Of a stretch of 64,000 nt of DNA, positions 28,795-37,384 are shown in pieces (positions within the stretch are counted from its first letter, which is position 1; each line of letters begins with the position of its first letter). Source of the DNA: Streptococcus macedonicus ACA-DC 198 (GTDB lineage: Bacteria > Bacillota > Bacilli > Lactobacillales > Streptococcaceae); the NCBI GenBank assembly GCA_000283635.1, contig HE613569.1, positions 1,389,501 through 1,453,500 of the forward strand. Reading direction: 5' to 3'. The notes beneath the pieces were generated by a model. That model ran no database searches and had not been told where the DNA came from. It worked only from the letters and a program-made list of their open reading frames with translations. The position numbers and the translations under genes are program-made.

Positions 28795-28823
28795 ATTATA
28801 TAGCGTTTACATAAAAATTGCAA
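28795..28823 (-). promoter_or_regulatory. tracrRNA promoter
   Basis: TTGCAA (28823-28818), exactly 17 nt, TATAAT (28800-28795) on the minus strand. A start 7 nt downstream falls at the 5' hairpin of the tracrRNA. It lies just past the end of cas9. Confidence 0.9.
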
Positions 28824-28836
28824 CCCCTTATAGTAA

Positions 28837-31800
28837 TTATTTTTTATTATTTTTAAAATCCAATTTAGGTTTGTCACCTTCTTTTTTAACAAAATACTTA
28901 TTACCAAGAACATCTGTGCGAACCTTATATATTGAGATGTTGGGTTTATTTAAACTTTTTATACAACGTCCAACTTTATCTGCTTCTCCCAAAGCTTCAA
29001 CTAATTCTTGAACATTATCAAATTTCTCTTTATCATATGGTTTCAATTCCACATAATGATTTACATTTGGCATTGTTCGAGATAAAAAGCGATAAATTTC
29101 TTGTTCGCCACTAGCTATATCTTTTATCAAAATCAAATCATTTCGGTAAAGAGTAAACTTAAATTCAGATTTTTTACCAATGCCTTCTTTTTCCTTTATC
29201 GCATCATATTTTTCTTGTGAAATATGATAATTACCAGTTCCTTTTTCAAAACTTAAATCAGAATATTTTAATCCCATCAGTTCATATTTTAAAGTCTCTG
29301 GATTAAAGTAAACGTCTGCCCTCCAAGGATTAATTGATTGTAAAATAACTTTATTTCTGCTTTCCTCAGGTGTTATATCAATACAATTTCCTAATTTTTT
29401 ATCATAGTACTTAAGAGATTTAATCGGTGTGCCTTTTCCTTTTTTGCTGTATTTGCAGATTAAGCCGTTTTCTCTACGATATTCTTCAAATGGATTACAT
29501 TTGACATCATTTTTCCCATCTTCAGATTTTTTTGTAGTTGGATAGTCTCCAAGAATCACCTCAATGACATTTTCCCATGTTAAAGGATCTTTTTGATACA
29601 TTAAGAATTGTGTCTTATCTTTGTTATATTTCTTAACAAAGGTATCAAATCCATTTTGACTGTAAATATCTTTGATTTTCCCTAAAACATAAGTTTCTTC
29701 TTTTTTATCTTTTCCAATTTTAGCTTTTCGTGTTGAATAGATAGTTGCATCAGAAACCTTACGATTATATTTTGAATCAACTTGATAAGAGAACAAAATT
29801 TCGTCCTCAAATCCTTTACTTGAAATCGTGTTAACAAAACCTTGATATGGTGGTTGGAATACCAATTCTTTGTATTCATTATCAGAAACGGACAAAATTT
29901 CCCCTGTTTGTTTATCAACAACTTGATTATTTCCATAATCCACAAACATTGGATTGTCTTGTTTTTCCCACAATTTCAATTGACTGGAAGCAGCGATAAT
30001 CAAAGCATCAACAGCGTGATGATGGTATGTTTCACGCGATTTATCAATCTTCCATTTTCGACGTAGTTGTGAGGTGAATTGACCTCTAACAACAGAAACT
30101 TTAGTATCTTTGCCCAACTCTCTTAATGCAGATTGAAGACTATTAAGGACAACGCGTGATGCGTATCGAGTATCTACTAAATTACGCTCAATAAATTTCT
30201 TCTTAACTTCAATTTTATCGATATTCTCTGTTGTTAAAAGATAGTCACGCTTTTTCTTTCCAAGTCCTTTTTGCTTTAAGACATACTCTTTCATTTCTCT
30301 AAATGACCATGCTGCATCCATAGAATCAATTACTTGATAAGGAGTTTTTTGTCCTTTTTCTTGATTTGTCCAAGAATAAACTAATACTTTATTTGCTAAA
30401 CTATCATCAAAAGAAAGCGACAGAGGTAAAATATGATCAATTTCAAAATTATTTGAATTATGTACTAACTCTTGAATTGGAATTGGTTTGCCAGAATACA
30501 AACAACGTTCACCTTGTTGATACCAAAGTCGAATTTTTGTTTCTAACTGTTTATTTCCATGAAAGACCTCATCAGGTAATTTATCAGTACCATTATAAAG
30601 ATAAGCTGCACGTTTTAAAGCGTCATCTTTTTCTTTCTTATTTTCCTTATTCCTTTTATTAATAAATTTCTTCTCATCATCAGCATTCTTATCACGTGGC
30701 ATTTCAATAACAATCTTATCAAAATCACCATATTTTTTAACCGCTGCGTTAATAATCTTTATTGTTTGTCGAACAGATTTAGCTACAACTGGATTATAAA
30801 TTTCATCTGTGATTTCTTTTTCATCAATAGTTTTTATATTTTTTGATGATTTTTTCTTAACTTTGAATTTCTCTAATCTTGTTAGAATTGTCATCTGCTC
30901 ATCAGATGTAGCATACAATTCAGGAATTAATTCATTCATTAGTTTAGCTGAAAAACTATGCCAACCTTTATTGAAAGCTGTGCTTTGACTTTTCCTAACA
31001 TTAATGATTTCAGAGATTTGTTCTTCAGTAAACTGATTTGGCAAATTACGCTTGATGGCATCTTCAATACCTTCGCGTTCTGTATTAAGTGTTAAAATAT
31101 CAGCTAATTTGTCAAGGACTTCTCTTGATAAATAATCAATGTTAACTGAATCTAAGTTGAATTTTAATTTTCGATAAGGCTCAAATGTATGTAAGTCTGG
31201 TTTGCCTTTATCATCTTCACGATATCCTTTAATTTCATCAACTTTACAATCTAGTATTTTAGCAATTTCTTTTAATAATTTAGCAGGACCTAATATTGCA
31301 GTATTTTTAGCAAATTCAACTAAAGATTCCTTTTGTTCAGTAGATAATTTACCAGTTTCTGTTGGAACTTTCAAATTGTTTAAATCATTTAAAAAGTTAT
31401 ATTCTTGTGCGGTATAGGAAGCTTTAGAAGCACGATATTCATCAGGATAAAAGTTACACTTACCAATTAAAATGCCAAAAATATTTTCGAGCGTTGTACC
31501 ATCTGTGCGAAAACGTCCATAATCTGTACGAGATTTTTCATTACCTGGTCCATGGTAATATTTTCTTTTTTGAGTCAAGATTTCAACATAATCATCAATA
31601 AACTCAGCAGTAATTTTTTTATTGTAATCCGCTTGAGTTTCTAAAATTTTACGTGCCTCTTTTTCATAATCAGAAGTTGAAAAAACATTGATTAATCGAT
31701 GAGCCTCACCATTTTCATCATAAACAGTAAAATTGCCTCGTAACTGACCATATTTTTCCAAACGTTCCAATTGAATTTGACCAGGAGTTTTGGTTTTTAG

Positions 31801-32229
31801 CAAGCGACGGTTTTCATCAATAGATTTTGCATAGTCAGTACTACCAGTTGAATCGTCTTCTGCATCATCTAAGTATGAAATCCCTCGTCTTTTTGAGATT
31901 GTTCGTAAAGCAGCAAATAGCTCTTCATTTGTAAGTTGTTCTGTTAACCCTTTTACACGAAGTTCATAAGGATTTAAGTTCAAATTTCTAAAATCAGTAA
32001 CAATCCCATATTTCTCAAATAAATCACGAACTCGTTTAACACGGTGTTTTTTACGACGATTTAAGCGTCTTGAGCCACGGAATCCTCTTCGCTCTGCATT
32101 ATTTTCTGCATTTGCAGCAGAAAAAAGACGTGAATTAGCATGGACTACTTTACCAGTTTTCGCTTCAATAATACCAACACCAACAGATGCAATACCAATA
32201 TCCAAACCTAAAATTTTTCCATTTGTCAT
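28837..32229 (-). CDS. cas9: Cas9 endonuclease, compact type II-A (St1Cas9-like)
   Basis: A 1130-aa RNA-guided nuclease, clearly orthologous to S. thermophilus CRISPR1 Cas9. RuvC-I LGLDIGIASVGVG contains catalytic Asp10. The arginine-rich bridge helix follows (RRLNRRKKHRVKRVRDLF). RuvC-II FDKIVIEMPRD, HNH FEIDHILPLSLSFDDSLANK near residue 600, and RuvC-III TYHHHAVDALIIAAS are all intact. The C-terminal wedge and PAM-interacting region ends ISIYKVRTDVLGNKYFVKKE plus a lysine-rich tail. No truncation is visible. It is the first gene of the cas9, tracrRNA, cas1-cas2-csn2, array series. Confidence 0.98.
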   Translation of the reverse strand: MTNGKILGLDIGIASVGVGIIEAKTGKVVHANSRLFSAANAENNAERRGFRGSRRLNRRKKHRVKRVRDLFEKYGIVTDFRNLNLNPYELRVKGLTEQLTNEELFAALRTISKRRGISYLDDAEDDSTGSTDYAKSIDENRRLLKTKTPGQIQLERLEKYGQLRGNFTVYDENGEAHRLINVFSTSDYEKEARKILETQADYNKKITAEFIDDYVEILTQKRKYYHGPGNEKSRTDYGRFRTDGTTLENIFGILIGKCNFYPDEYRASKASYTAQEYNFLNDLNNLKVPTETGKLSTEQKESLVEFAKNTAILGPAKLLKEIAKILDCKVDEIKGYREDDKGKPDLHTFEPYRKLKFNLDSVNIDYLSREVLDKLADILTLNTEREGIEDAIKRNLPNQFTEEQISEIINVRKSQSTAFNKGWHSFSAKLMNELIPELYATSDEQMTILTRLEKFKVKKKSSKNIKTIDEKEITDEIYNPVVAKSVRQTIKIINAAVKKYGDFDKIVIEMPRDKNADDEKKFINKRNKENKKEKDDALKRAAYLYNGTDKLPDEVFHGNKQLETKIRLWYQQGERCLYSGKPIPIQELVHNSNNFEIDHILPLSLSFDDSLANKVLVYSWTNQEKGQKTPYQVIDSMDAAWSFREMKEYVLKQKGLGKKKRDYLLTTENIDKIEVKKKFIERNLVDTRYASRVVLNSLQSALRELGKDTKVSVVRGQFTSQLRRKWKIDKSRETYHHHAVDALIIAASSQLKLWEKQDNPMFVDYGNNQVVDKQTGEILSVSDNEYKELVFQPPYQGFVNTISSKGFEDEILFSYQVDSKYNRKVSDATIYSTRKAKIGKDKKEETYVLGKIKDIYSQNGFDTFVKKYNKDKTQFLMYQKDPLTWENVIEVILGDYPTTKKSEDGKNDVKCNPFEEYRRENGLICKYSKKGKGTPIKSLKYYDKKLGNCIDITPEESRNKVILQSINPWRADVYFNPETLKYELMGLKYSDLSFEKGTGNYHISQEKYDAIKEKEGIGKKSEFKFTLYRNDLILIKDIASGEQEIYRFLSRTMPNVNHYVELKPYDKEKFDNVQELVEALGEADKVGRCIKSLNKPNISIYKVRTDVLGNKYFVKKEGDKPKLDFKNNKK

Positions 32230-32268
32230 TACTATTTCTTCTCCATTTTTACTTGAGTAATCCCTTAC

Positions 32269-32297
32269 ATTTTACTCTTTTATAAACTAAAAAACAA
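32269..32297 (-). promoter_or_regulatory. cas9 promoter
   Basis: TTGTTT (32297-32292), 17 nt, TAAAAT (32274-32269) on the minus strand, about 40 nt before the cas9 start. The -35 box uses the T-tract of the ndk terminator, so terminator and promoter are fused. Confidence 0.7.
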
Positions 32298-32300
32298 GCG
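32269..32300. repeat. Left copy of a 32-bp direct repeat
   Basis: Reads ATTTTACTCTTT, a 6-bp variable part (TATAAA), then CTAAAAAACAAGCG. The partner is at 33017-33048, with 29 of 32 positions equal. The two copies flank ndk and the tracrRNA relic. Confidence 0.85.
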
Positions 32301-32313
32301 CCATTAGGCGCTT
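32290..32313 (-). terminator. ndk terminator
   Basis: AAGCGCC ATTA GGCGCTT, followed on the minus strand by GTTTTTTAG. Directly downstream of ndk. Confidence 0.85.
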
Positions 32314-32334
32314 ATCCGTTACTAAATTATTAAA

Positions 32335-32751
32335 TTATTCCCCAAACCAGAGGGCGATTTCACGTTCTACTGATTCTGGTGAGTCTGAACCGTGAACAAT
32401 GTTAAATATTGCGCCACCTTCGTCTGGTGCTTGAGCATAGTCTCCGCGGATTGTCCCTGGAAGAGCTTCTTTAGGATTTGTCGCTCCCATCATTGTACGC
32501 CATGAAGTGACGACTTCATTTCCAGACATAACGCCAGTAATTACTGGACCACTTGTCATAAAATCAACGATTAGTGGGAAAAATGGGCGGTCAACCAAAT
32601 CAGCATAATGTTTTTCTAATAATTCTGGGGTTGCCATGCGCATCTCCAATTTTTCAATTGTAAAACCACGTCGTTCAATACGGTGAAGCACCTCACCAAC
32701 AAGCCCGCGTTTCACGCCATCTGGTTTAATCATAAAGAAAGTTTTTTCCAT
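32335..32751 (-). CDS. ndk: Nucleoside diphosphate kinase
   Basis: A 138-aa kinase that equalises nucleoside triphosphate pools through a phosphohistidine. Start [23 protein letters not shown]/Mg-binding [18 protein letters not shown] near residue 88, and the active-site motif [20 protein letters not shown] near the C-terminus. Full length. It separates the CRISPR-Cas locus from the second tracrRNA-like sequence. Confidence 0.97.
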   Translation of the reverse strand: MEKTFFMIKPDGVKRGLVGEVLHRIERRGFTIEKLEMRMATPELLEKHYADLVDRPFFPLIVDFMTSGPVITGVMSGNEVVTSWRTMMGATNPKEALPGTIRGDYAQAPDEGGAIFNIVHGSDSPESVEREIALWFGE

Positions 32752-32890
32752 GTAAACAATCCAACCTATCTAAATAAATTCAGTTTTTATTTTACCATAA
32801 AAGAAAACTTTTGAAAAATATTAAAAGGTGTTTTCACTAAAACTTTAGTAAGTTTCATGACATTCTATTCCTGCTAAATCCTAAATACCA

Positions 32891-32977
32891 GTTTTGGAAC
32901 CATTCGAAACAGCACAGCAAGTTAAAATAAGGCTTTGTCCGTACACATTTTGGCACCCGATTCGGGTGCGTTTTTTT
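32891..32977 (+). ncRNA. Orphan tracrRNA-like sequence of the S. pyogenes/CRISPR3 type (relic)
   Basis: The sequence reads GTTTTGGAACCATTCGAAAC, then AGCACAGCAAGTTAAAATAA, then GGCTTTGTCC and a terminator stem GCACCC/GGGTGC with seven T. This is the anti-repeat, bulge, nexus and terminal hairpin of Spy/St3-type tracrRNAs. It predicts a repeat beginning GTTTTAGAGCTGTGCTG and ending GAATGGTTCCAAAAC, which is not present in the window. The middle hairpin (AACTTGAAAAAGTG in S. pyogenes) is missing; the sequence jumps from GTCCGTACACA to TTTTGGCACCC. No good promoter is seen upstream. It is on the opposite strand to the resident cas genes. Likely a remnant of a lost second type II-A locus. Confidence 0.85.
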
Positions 32978-33016
32978 GTGCCCTTACAGATAATTTCAAC
33001 AAAACTAAGTAATTTT

Positions 33017-33048
33017 ATTTTACTCTTTAAAATACTAAAAAACAAGCG
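33017..33048. repeat. Right copy of a 32-bp direct repeat
   Basis: Matches 32269-32300 at 29 of 32 positions. It keeps the same promoter-like spacing on the minus strand (TTGTTT at 33045-33040, 17 nt, TAAAAT at 33022-33017), pointing at the tracrRNA relic. Confidence 0.85.
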
Positions 33049-33065
33049 TTTTCAAGGCGCTTGTT
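33035..33065 (-). terminator. Terminator of the 56-aa gene
   Basis: AACAAGCG (33041-33048) / CGCTTGTT (33058-33065), followed on the minus strand by a T-run and AG. Confidence 0.8.
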
Positions 33066-33083
33066 TTCTGTTTTATAATCCCT

Positions 33084-33254
33084 CTAATTCACCAACCAAC
33101 CCCAGAAAAATGGGAGGGCAAAGGCAATTAAGCCACAAATCACAAAGAGGGATTTCAGCCATTTTTGAGGGATAGTCGTTGATTTAATCCAAAGAAGAAT
33201 GGCAAACAGCCACGAAACGGCAAATAATAGCCAATAATACCATGCAAGGGACAT
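33084..33254 (-). CDS. 56-aa two-helix membrane protein
   Basis: A frame from ATG 33254 to TAG 33086-33084. It begins MSLAWYYWLLFAVSWLFAIL, then has a basic loop (WIKSTTIPQKWLKS) and a second helix (LFVICGLIAFALPFFWGWLV). The ATG lies 1 nt after the stop of the DUF1461 gene with AGGA upstream, and a strong terminator follows, which supports it as the last gene of that operon. No function is recognised. Confidence 0.75.
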   Translation of the reverse strand: MSLAWYYWLLFAVSWLFAILLWIKSTTIPQKWLKSLFVICGLIAFALPFFWGWLVN

Positions 33255-33255
33255 C

Positions 33256-33936
33256 TTAATCGTTCCTTTCTACCTTAATGGTTTTCGGATGTTTCTGTTG
33301 GTCTTGCAGACGTTTAGCCAATTGACGGCGAGCAATGACAACTAAGCCAATCATAATAACTTCGTAAGTGACAAAGAAAATGATAAAACAATGCAAGAAA
33401 AATTCCTCTGGTAAAACCCAGATAATTGGGTCTGTGGCTGGGTTGAACAGCCATGTTGAATCACCAGGGAAAAGCACTTCATGAAATAGCGTAAAAAATT
33501 GGTCAAAGCCAATCAGCAATCCTGCTACTGCAATTAGCACAGGTAAAACAGCTGCTAAAGTAAACGCTCTTTGATGTAGAAAAAGTGATTTTTCAGCTCT
33601 GCTATTTTTCCAAAAACGCCAAGACGGATACAGCAGCACCACAAAAACAGCTTGCGCTAGGTGAAATAAATGCTTAACGTCACGAAAATGCTTGAGCCCG
33701 TCTGTTGATGACGGGAAATCTGGCATAGAAAGGGTGTGCGAAAGTGGATTGGTCAGATAGGTCATCAGAATATTAAAGTTTTTCAAGAGGTCGTCTTTTG
33801 TAATCGTGACTTGAAGGGTTAGTTTGAGCCAATCAACTTCCAAAGGGTAAATCAGCCAAGCACCATAAATAGCTACCAAGACAGCTAGAGCAAGGAGCCA
33901 GAGCCAAGTGCTAAACGTCCAAAGTTTATTTTTCAT
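33256..33936 (-). CDS. TIGR01906/DUF1461 integral membrane protein
   Basis: A 226-aa polytopic protein of the lactobacillales TIGR01906 family. It has a first helix ([20 protein letters not shown]), the family motif [17 protein letters not shown] with [12 protein letters not shown] after it, and three further helices ([30 protein letters not shown] and [20 protein letters not shown]). The start at MKNKLWTF (33936) overlaps the stop of the phosphatase gene; an ATG 15 nt upstream is possible. The function is not known; it usually follows a NagD-like phosphatase, as here. Confidence 0.85.
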   Translation of the reverse strand: MKNKLWTFSTWLWLLALAVLVAIYGAWLIYPLEVDWLKLTLQVTITKDDLLKNFNILMTYLTNPLSHTLSMPDFPSSTDGLKHFRDVKHLFHLAQAVFVVLLYPSWRFWKNSRAEKSLFLHQRAFTLAAVLPVLIAVAGLLIGFDQFFTLFHEVLFPGDSTWLFNPATDPIIWVLPEEFFLHCFIIFFVTYEVIMIGLVVIARRQLAKRLQDQQKHPKTIKVERND

Positions 33937-34699
33937 CAAAATTCCATTCATCTAAGCTAGCAAGGACATGGTCAGGTTTTACTGGAAGGGTAGGTACTTC
34001 TTCTGGTTTGGTGAAACCAGTCGTCACAAGCAAAGTAGCAATATCATTTTGAATTCCTGCCATAATATCTGTTAAATAATTATCACCAACCATGATAGCT
34101 TCTTCACGTTTAACCCCCAGAACATCCAAAGCTTTATTCATGATAATCGCATTTGGTTTGCCGATAAAGACTGGCTGCACACGTGTTGCAGTCTCCAAGA
34201 GTTTATTAATCGAACCAGCCCCTGGCATTAACCCACGCTCCGTTGGGATATTCAAATCAGGATTCGTTCCAATAAAGACTGCTCCTTTTTGTATGGCAAG
34301 CGTTGCAATGGCAAGCATTTCATAAGTTAGTTGCGTATCTAGTCCGACAACCACATATGCTGGATTTTCAGTATCTTCAACATAGCCAGCCTCAGCAATA
34401 GCTGTTTTCAAACCCGTTTCACCAATCACATAAACTGTTTTTCCACGATTCATGTCATTCATGTAATCAATCGTCGCCATTGTTGCTGTATAAATCGTTT
34501 CAAGCGGTGTATGCACATTGAATTGTGTCGCAAGCATTTCTTGAACTTTTTCTGGTGTGCGAGTTGTATTATTCGTCACCAAAACATACGGAATATTGCG
34601 TTCTTGCAGACGTTGAATAAAACGTTCCCCAGCAGGAATACGATTTTTCCCTTTGTAAATTGTTCCATCTAAATCAATCAAATAGCCTTTATAAGTCAT
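33926..34699 (-). CDS. NagD-like HAD sugar phosphatase (TIGR01457 type)
   Basis: A 257-aa HAD hydrolase, class IIA. Motif [15 protein letters not shown] (catalytic aspartates, residues 5-18), motif [14 protein letters not shown], motif [17 protein letters not shown] and motif IV ILVGDN-like [14 protein letters not shown]. Substrates of this subgroup are small phosphorylated sugars or nucleotides; the exact one cannot be read. ATG 34699 has GGAGG 7 nt upstream, so the ATG at 34711 inside that site was rejected. Confidence 0.9.
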   Translation of the reverse strand: MTYKGYLIDLDGTIYKGKNRIPAGERFIQRLQERNIPYVLVTNNTTRTPEKVQEMLATQFNVHTPLETIYTATMATIDYMNDMNRGKTVYVIGETGLKTAIAEAGYVEDTENPAYVVVGLDTQLTYEMLAIATLAIQKGAVFIGTNPDLNIPTERGLMPGAGSINKLLETATRVQPVFIGKPNAIIMNKALDVLGVKREEAIMVGDNYLTDIMAGIQNDIATLLVTTGFTKPEEVPTLPVKPDHVLASLDEWNFDEK

Positions 34700-34759
34700 T
34701 CTTTCCTCCATTTTTACAACACTAAAAAGACTTTCTAGCTAAAAAGTCTCTGACCGTCC

Positions 34760-35398
34760 TTAGTCAATTAGTGTTTTCCAATTCTCATCGTGATAAGCAG
34801 TAAAGCACATCACAATCTGCTCTTTCGTTGTCTTAGATTCAGCAAGCTCAGGCAGGTTGTCACACGCAAAATAGCCACTTGCTATCATTTCTAAATTCTT
34901 TGTAAACTGCCCACCTTTGGCATGGCATAATGAAAAAATCTTACAAATCTTGTGAGCAGAAACTGGTTGATTGTGTTTTTCACGGTCTTGAATAGCAATC
35001 TCGCGCTCCAATTGCACATCAAGTCCAGCCTCTTCTTTCACCTCTTTAAGCGTGTTTTCCGCCACAGATTGGTCAACATCACACCAACCACCTGGCAGCG
35101 CCCACTTCCCATTAGCTTCTTGCACTAGTAAAATCTTGTCATCTTGAAAAATAGCTGCGCGTGTATCGATTTTTGGGGTTTGATAGCCCGTTTCGTTAGC
35201 AAACAAATCAGCCACTTTCTGAGCTGGTAACTGCGATAATTCAGCCATCATTGCAACTGAAATCTCTCAAATTTCCTTAAAACGTTCAATATCATACTTA
35301 TCACGACCATAAGCTAGCCCTACTTGTGCCAAAGATTGCAAACGAACAAGCCAATCAACCCACTTCTTATCATCAACAGTTATTATTTTTCCTTCCAC
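34760..35398 (-). pseudogene. Nudix hydrolase broken by an in-frame TGA
   Basis: Residues after the break run from MMAELSQLPAQKVADLF to the end and carry the Nudix box GGWCDVDQSVAENTLKEVKE with EAGLD after it. The same frame continues upstream through TGA (35269-35267) into sequence typical of the N-terminal Nudix_N_2 domain: WVDWLVRLQSLAQVGLAYG, then RDKYDIERFKEI, stop, EISVAM. The stop replaces what is normally an arginine (CGA to TGA). The original start is unclear; GTG 35398 overlapping the thioesterase gene is the only in-frame candidate. A shortened protein from 35251 would keep the Nudix box (163 aa) and may retain some activity. Confidence 0.85.
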
Positions 35399-36111
35399 TC
35401 GATGCGAGCTTGTGCATGAACAGCACCTTGGGTAACAATTTCATGTTTTGTTATCAAACCATCTGTTTCAACACGTGATTTAATATCATGCCCATAATGA
35501 ACTTCTTTTACGTATTTAAGATTAATATGATGCGGAATGTGTTCTTTTAGAAATTCTACGTCCAACACATCATACATCCATTCAAGATATTTACTATTGT
35601 TAACATGACCATTCAAATCAAGGTCAAAAAAGCGAACGTGATAAGTTGTTTCTTCTGGATTTTCCAAGCTTTCGTAACGAGGACCACGATAGATTTTTTT
35701 AATCTTTTCAACCTCATAAACGTCAACGATTTCATCAATAACAGTGTGAACCTTTCTGCTATCATAATCCATGAGGACAAAAGTCGAATGAATCGTCATG
35801 ATTTTATCACCAGATTCACCATAAACATTAAAATCACGGTAACAAAAGAGCTTATTATAAGCCGTAGGTACCGTTTCAATCACGATATTTTCAGTATATT
35901 TTGGCAAACGCTCGATTTCAATCGCATATTCTGTGATAATCCAAACAAGATTGTACGTTTGATAAATATAATCATCACTCATTCCCAGACTAAGTGACTG
36001 TTTCCCTGAAACTTGCAACACTAACGATAAAAGTTGCGGCAATTTCATGTTGTGATTAATGTCACTTTCGTAAAAAGGTACTTGATAATTTTCTTGATAA
36101 CTTAATCCCAT
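35383..36111 (-). CDS. Acyl-ACP thioesterase
   Basis: A 242-aa two-hotdog thioesterase of the FatA/FatB-like bacterial family, releasing fatty acids from acyl carrier protein. It starts MGLSYQENYQVPFYESDINH; the second half contains RFFDLDLNGHVNNSKYLEWM with the asparagine and histidine used in catalysis. The gene sits between hemW and the broken Nudix gene, all on the minus strand. Length matches the family. Confidence 0.9.
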   Translation of the reverse strand: MGLSYQENYQVPFYESDINHNMKLPQLLSLVLQVSGKQSLSLGMSDDYIYQTYNLVWIITEYAIEIERLPKYTENIVIETVPTAYNKLFCYRDFNVYGESGDKIMTIHSTFVLMDYDSRKVHTVIDEIVDVYEVEKIKKIYRGPRYESLENPEETTYHVRFFDLDLNGHVNNSKYLEWMYDVLDVEFLKEHIPHHINLKYVKEVHYGHDIKSRVETDGLITKHEIVTQGAVHAQARIEWKEK

Positions 36112-36115
36112 GTCA

Positions 36116-37246
36116 TTACTCCAATATAAATCTCTCTGCTACCGTGTCTCCTAAAAAGAGACCTTTTTTAGTCATTCGAACCACCTTATCATCTGATACC
36201 AAAAGGCCCTGCTGACAAAGTTCTGTCACGATCTGACCATAATGTTCTTCGAAAGACACGCCAAACTTTTCTTCAAATTTTGCAATAGAAACACCAGATT
36301 TCTTACGCAAGCCCAAGAAAAGTTCTTCTTCCATCATTTCGTCCTTGGTCAAGACCTCCTCTGACAACCTAGCATTTCCTTCAGAAACAGCCTTTAAATA
36401 ATGTTGAATCGGCCCACGGTTACGATAACGAACACCGTTTAAATACCCAGACGCCCCAGCACCGACACCATAATATTCCGCATTATCCCAGTACATCAAA
36501 TTATGACGACTTTCAAAACCTGGCTTGGTAAAATTAGAAATTTCATAATGCTCAAAGCCATTAGCTTCCAATTCAGCAATAATGTACTCAAACATTTCCA
36601 CCTCAAGGTCCTCTTGGGGCAAATTCAATTTTCCACGACGCATTTTATTCATGAAAACCGTGTGATGTTCTAAAATCAAACTATACAAACTCAAATGAGG
36701 AATATCCAGCGCTATCGCCTTAGCAACATTTTCCTTAACATCTTCCATCGTCTGACCAGGAAGTGCATAAATTAAATCAATCGAAATATTGTCAAAGCCT
36801 GCTGTTTTCAAATGGTCAATCGTCGAATAAATTTGTGATTCATTGTGGCTACGCCCAATTCTCTTTAATTGCTTATCATTAAAAGTCTGAACACCAAGCG
36901 ACACACGATTAACAGCAGATTTCTTCAACACTTCAATCTTGTCATCCGTCAAATCCCCAGGATTTGCTTCAATGGTAAATTCTTCTAATACGCTCAAATC
37001 TAAATGCTTTGTCAAATTCGTCAGCAAGTACTCCAGTTGTTCTGCCGTAATTGAGGTTGGTGTTCCACCACCAATATATAAAGTACGCAACTTCTTAATA
37101 TCATAAGACTCAAACTCACGAATAAGAGCCTGCAAATACTCATCGACAGGCTGGTTCTTAATAAATACCTTTGAGAAATCACAATAATAACAAATCTGCG
37201 TACAAAAAGGAATATGTACATAAGCTGATGTTGGTTTTGTTAGCAT
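36116..37246 (-). CDS. hemW: HemW-like radical SAM protein
   Basis: A 376-aa radical SAM enzyme. The CxxxCxxC iron-sulfur motif is visible as PFCTQICYYCDFSKV near residue 13, followed by LYIGGGTPTSI (SAM binding) and SLGVQTFNDKQLKRIGRSH. The second half carries the HemN C-terminal domain. In streptococci it is generally a heme-binding protein/chaperone and not a coproporphyrinogen oxidase; the annotation as coproporphyrinogen oxidase is a common misnomer. Confidence 0.93.
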   Translation of the reverse strand: MLTKPTSAYVHIPFCTQICYYCDFSKVFIKNQPVDEYLQALIREFESYDIKKLRTLYIGGGTPTSITAEQLEYLLTNLTKHLDLSVLEEFTIEANPGDLTDDKIEVLKKSAVNRVSLGVQTFNDKQLKRIGRSHNESQIYSTIDHLKTAGFDNISIDLIYALPGQTMEDVKENVAKAIALDIPHLSLYSLILEHHTVFMNKMRRGKLNLPQEDLEVEMFEYIIAELEANGFEHYEISNFTKPGFESRHNLMYWDNAEYYGVGAGASGYLNGVRYRNRGPIQHYLKAVSEGNARLSEEVLTKDEMMEEELFLGLRKKSGVSIAKFEEKFGVSFEEHYGQIVTELCQQGLLVSDDKVVRMTKKGLFLGDTVAERFILE

Positions 37247-37384
37247 GACGCTATTATAACATTTTTAAGTGAGATAACCAATGAATTATATACAATAAAA
37301 TCTTAGCAAGCAAAAAAGGAGAGCACCACTGTGAACTGCACCCCAAAAGTTAGACAACAAATCTAACTTTTGGGGTGTTTTTCT

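Noticed and set aside
22982..33100. A second array with S. pyogenes/CRISPR3-type repeats
   Set aside because: I looked for GTTTTAGAGCTG-type repeats on both strands near the locus and saw none; only the anti-repeat of the tracrRNA relic is present.
32894..33175. A 93-codon plus-strand frame over the tracrRNA-like sequence
   Set aside because: No ribosome site; it covers the tracrRNA relic, a terminator and the opposite-strand 56-aa gene.
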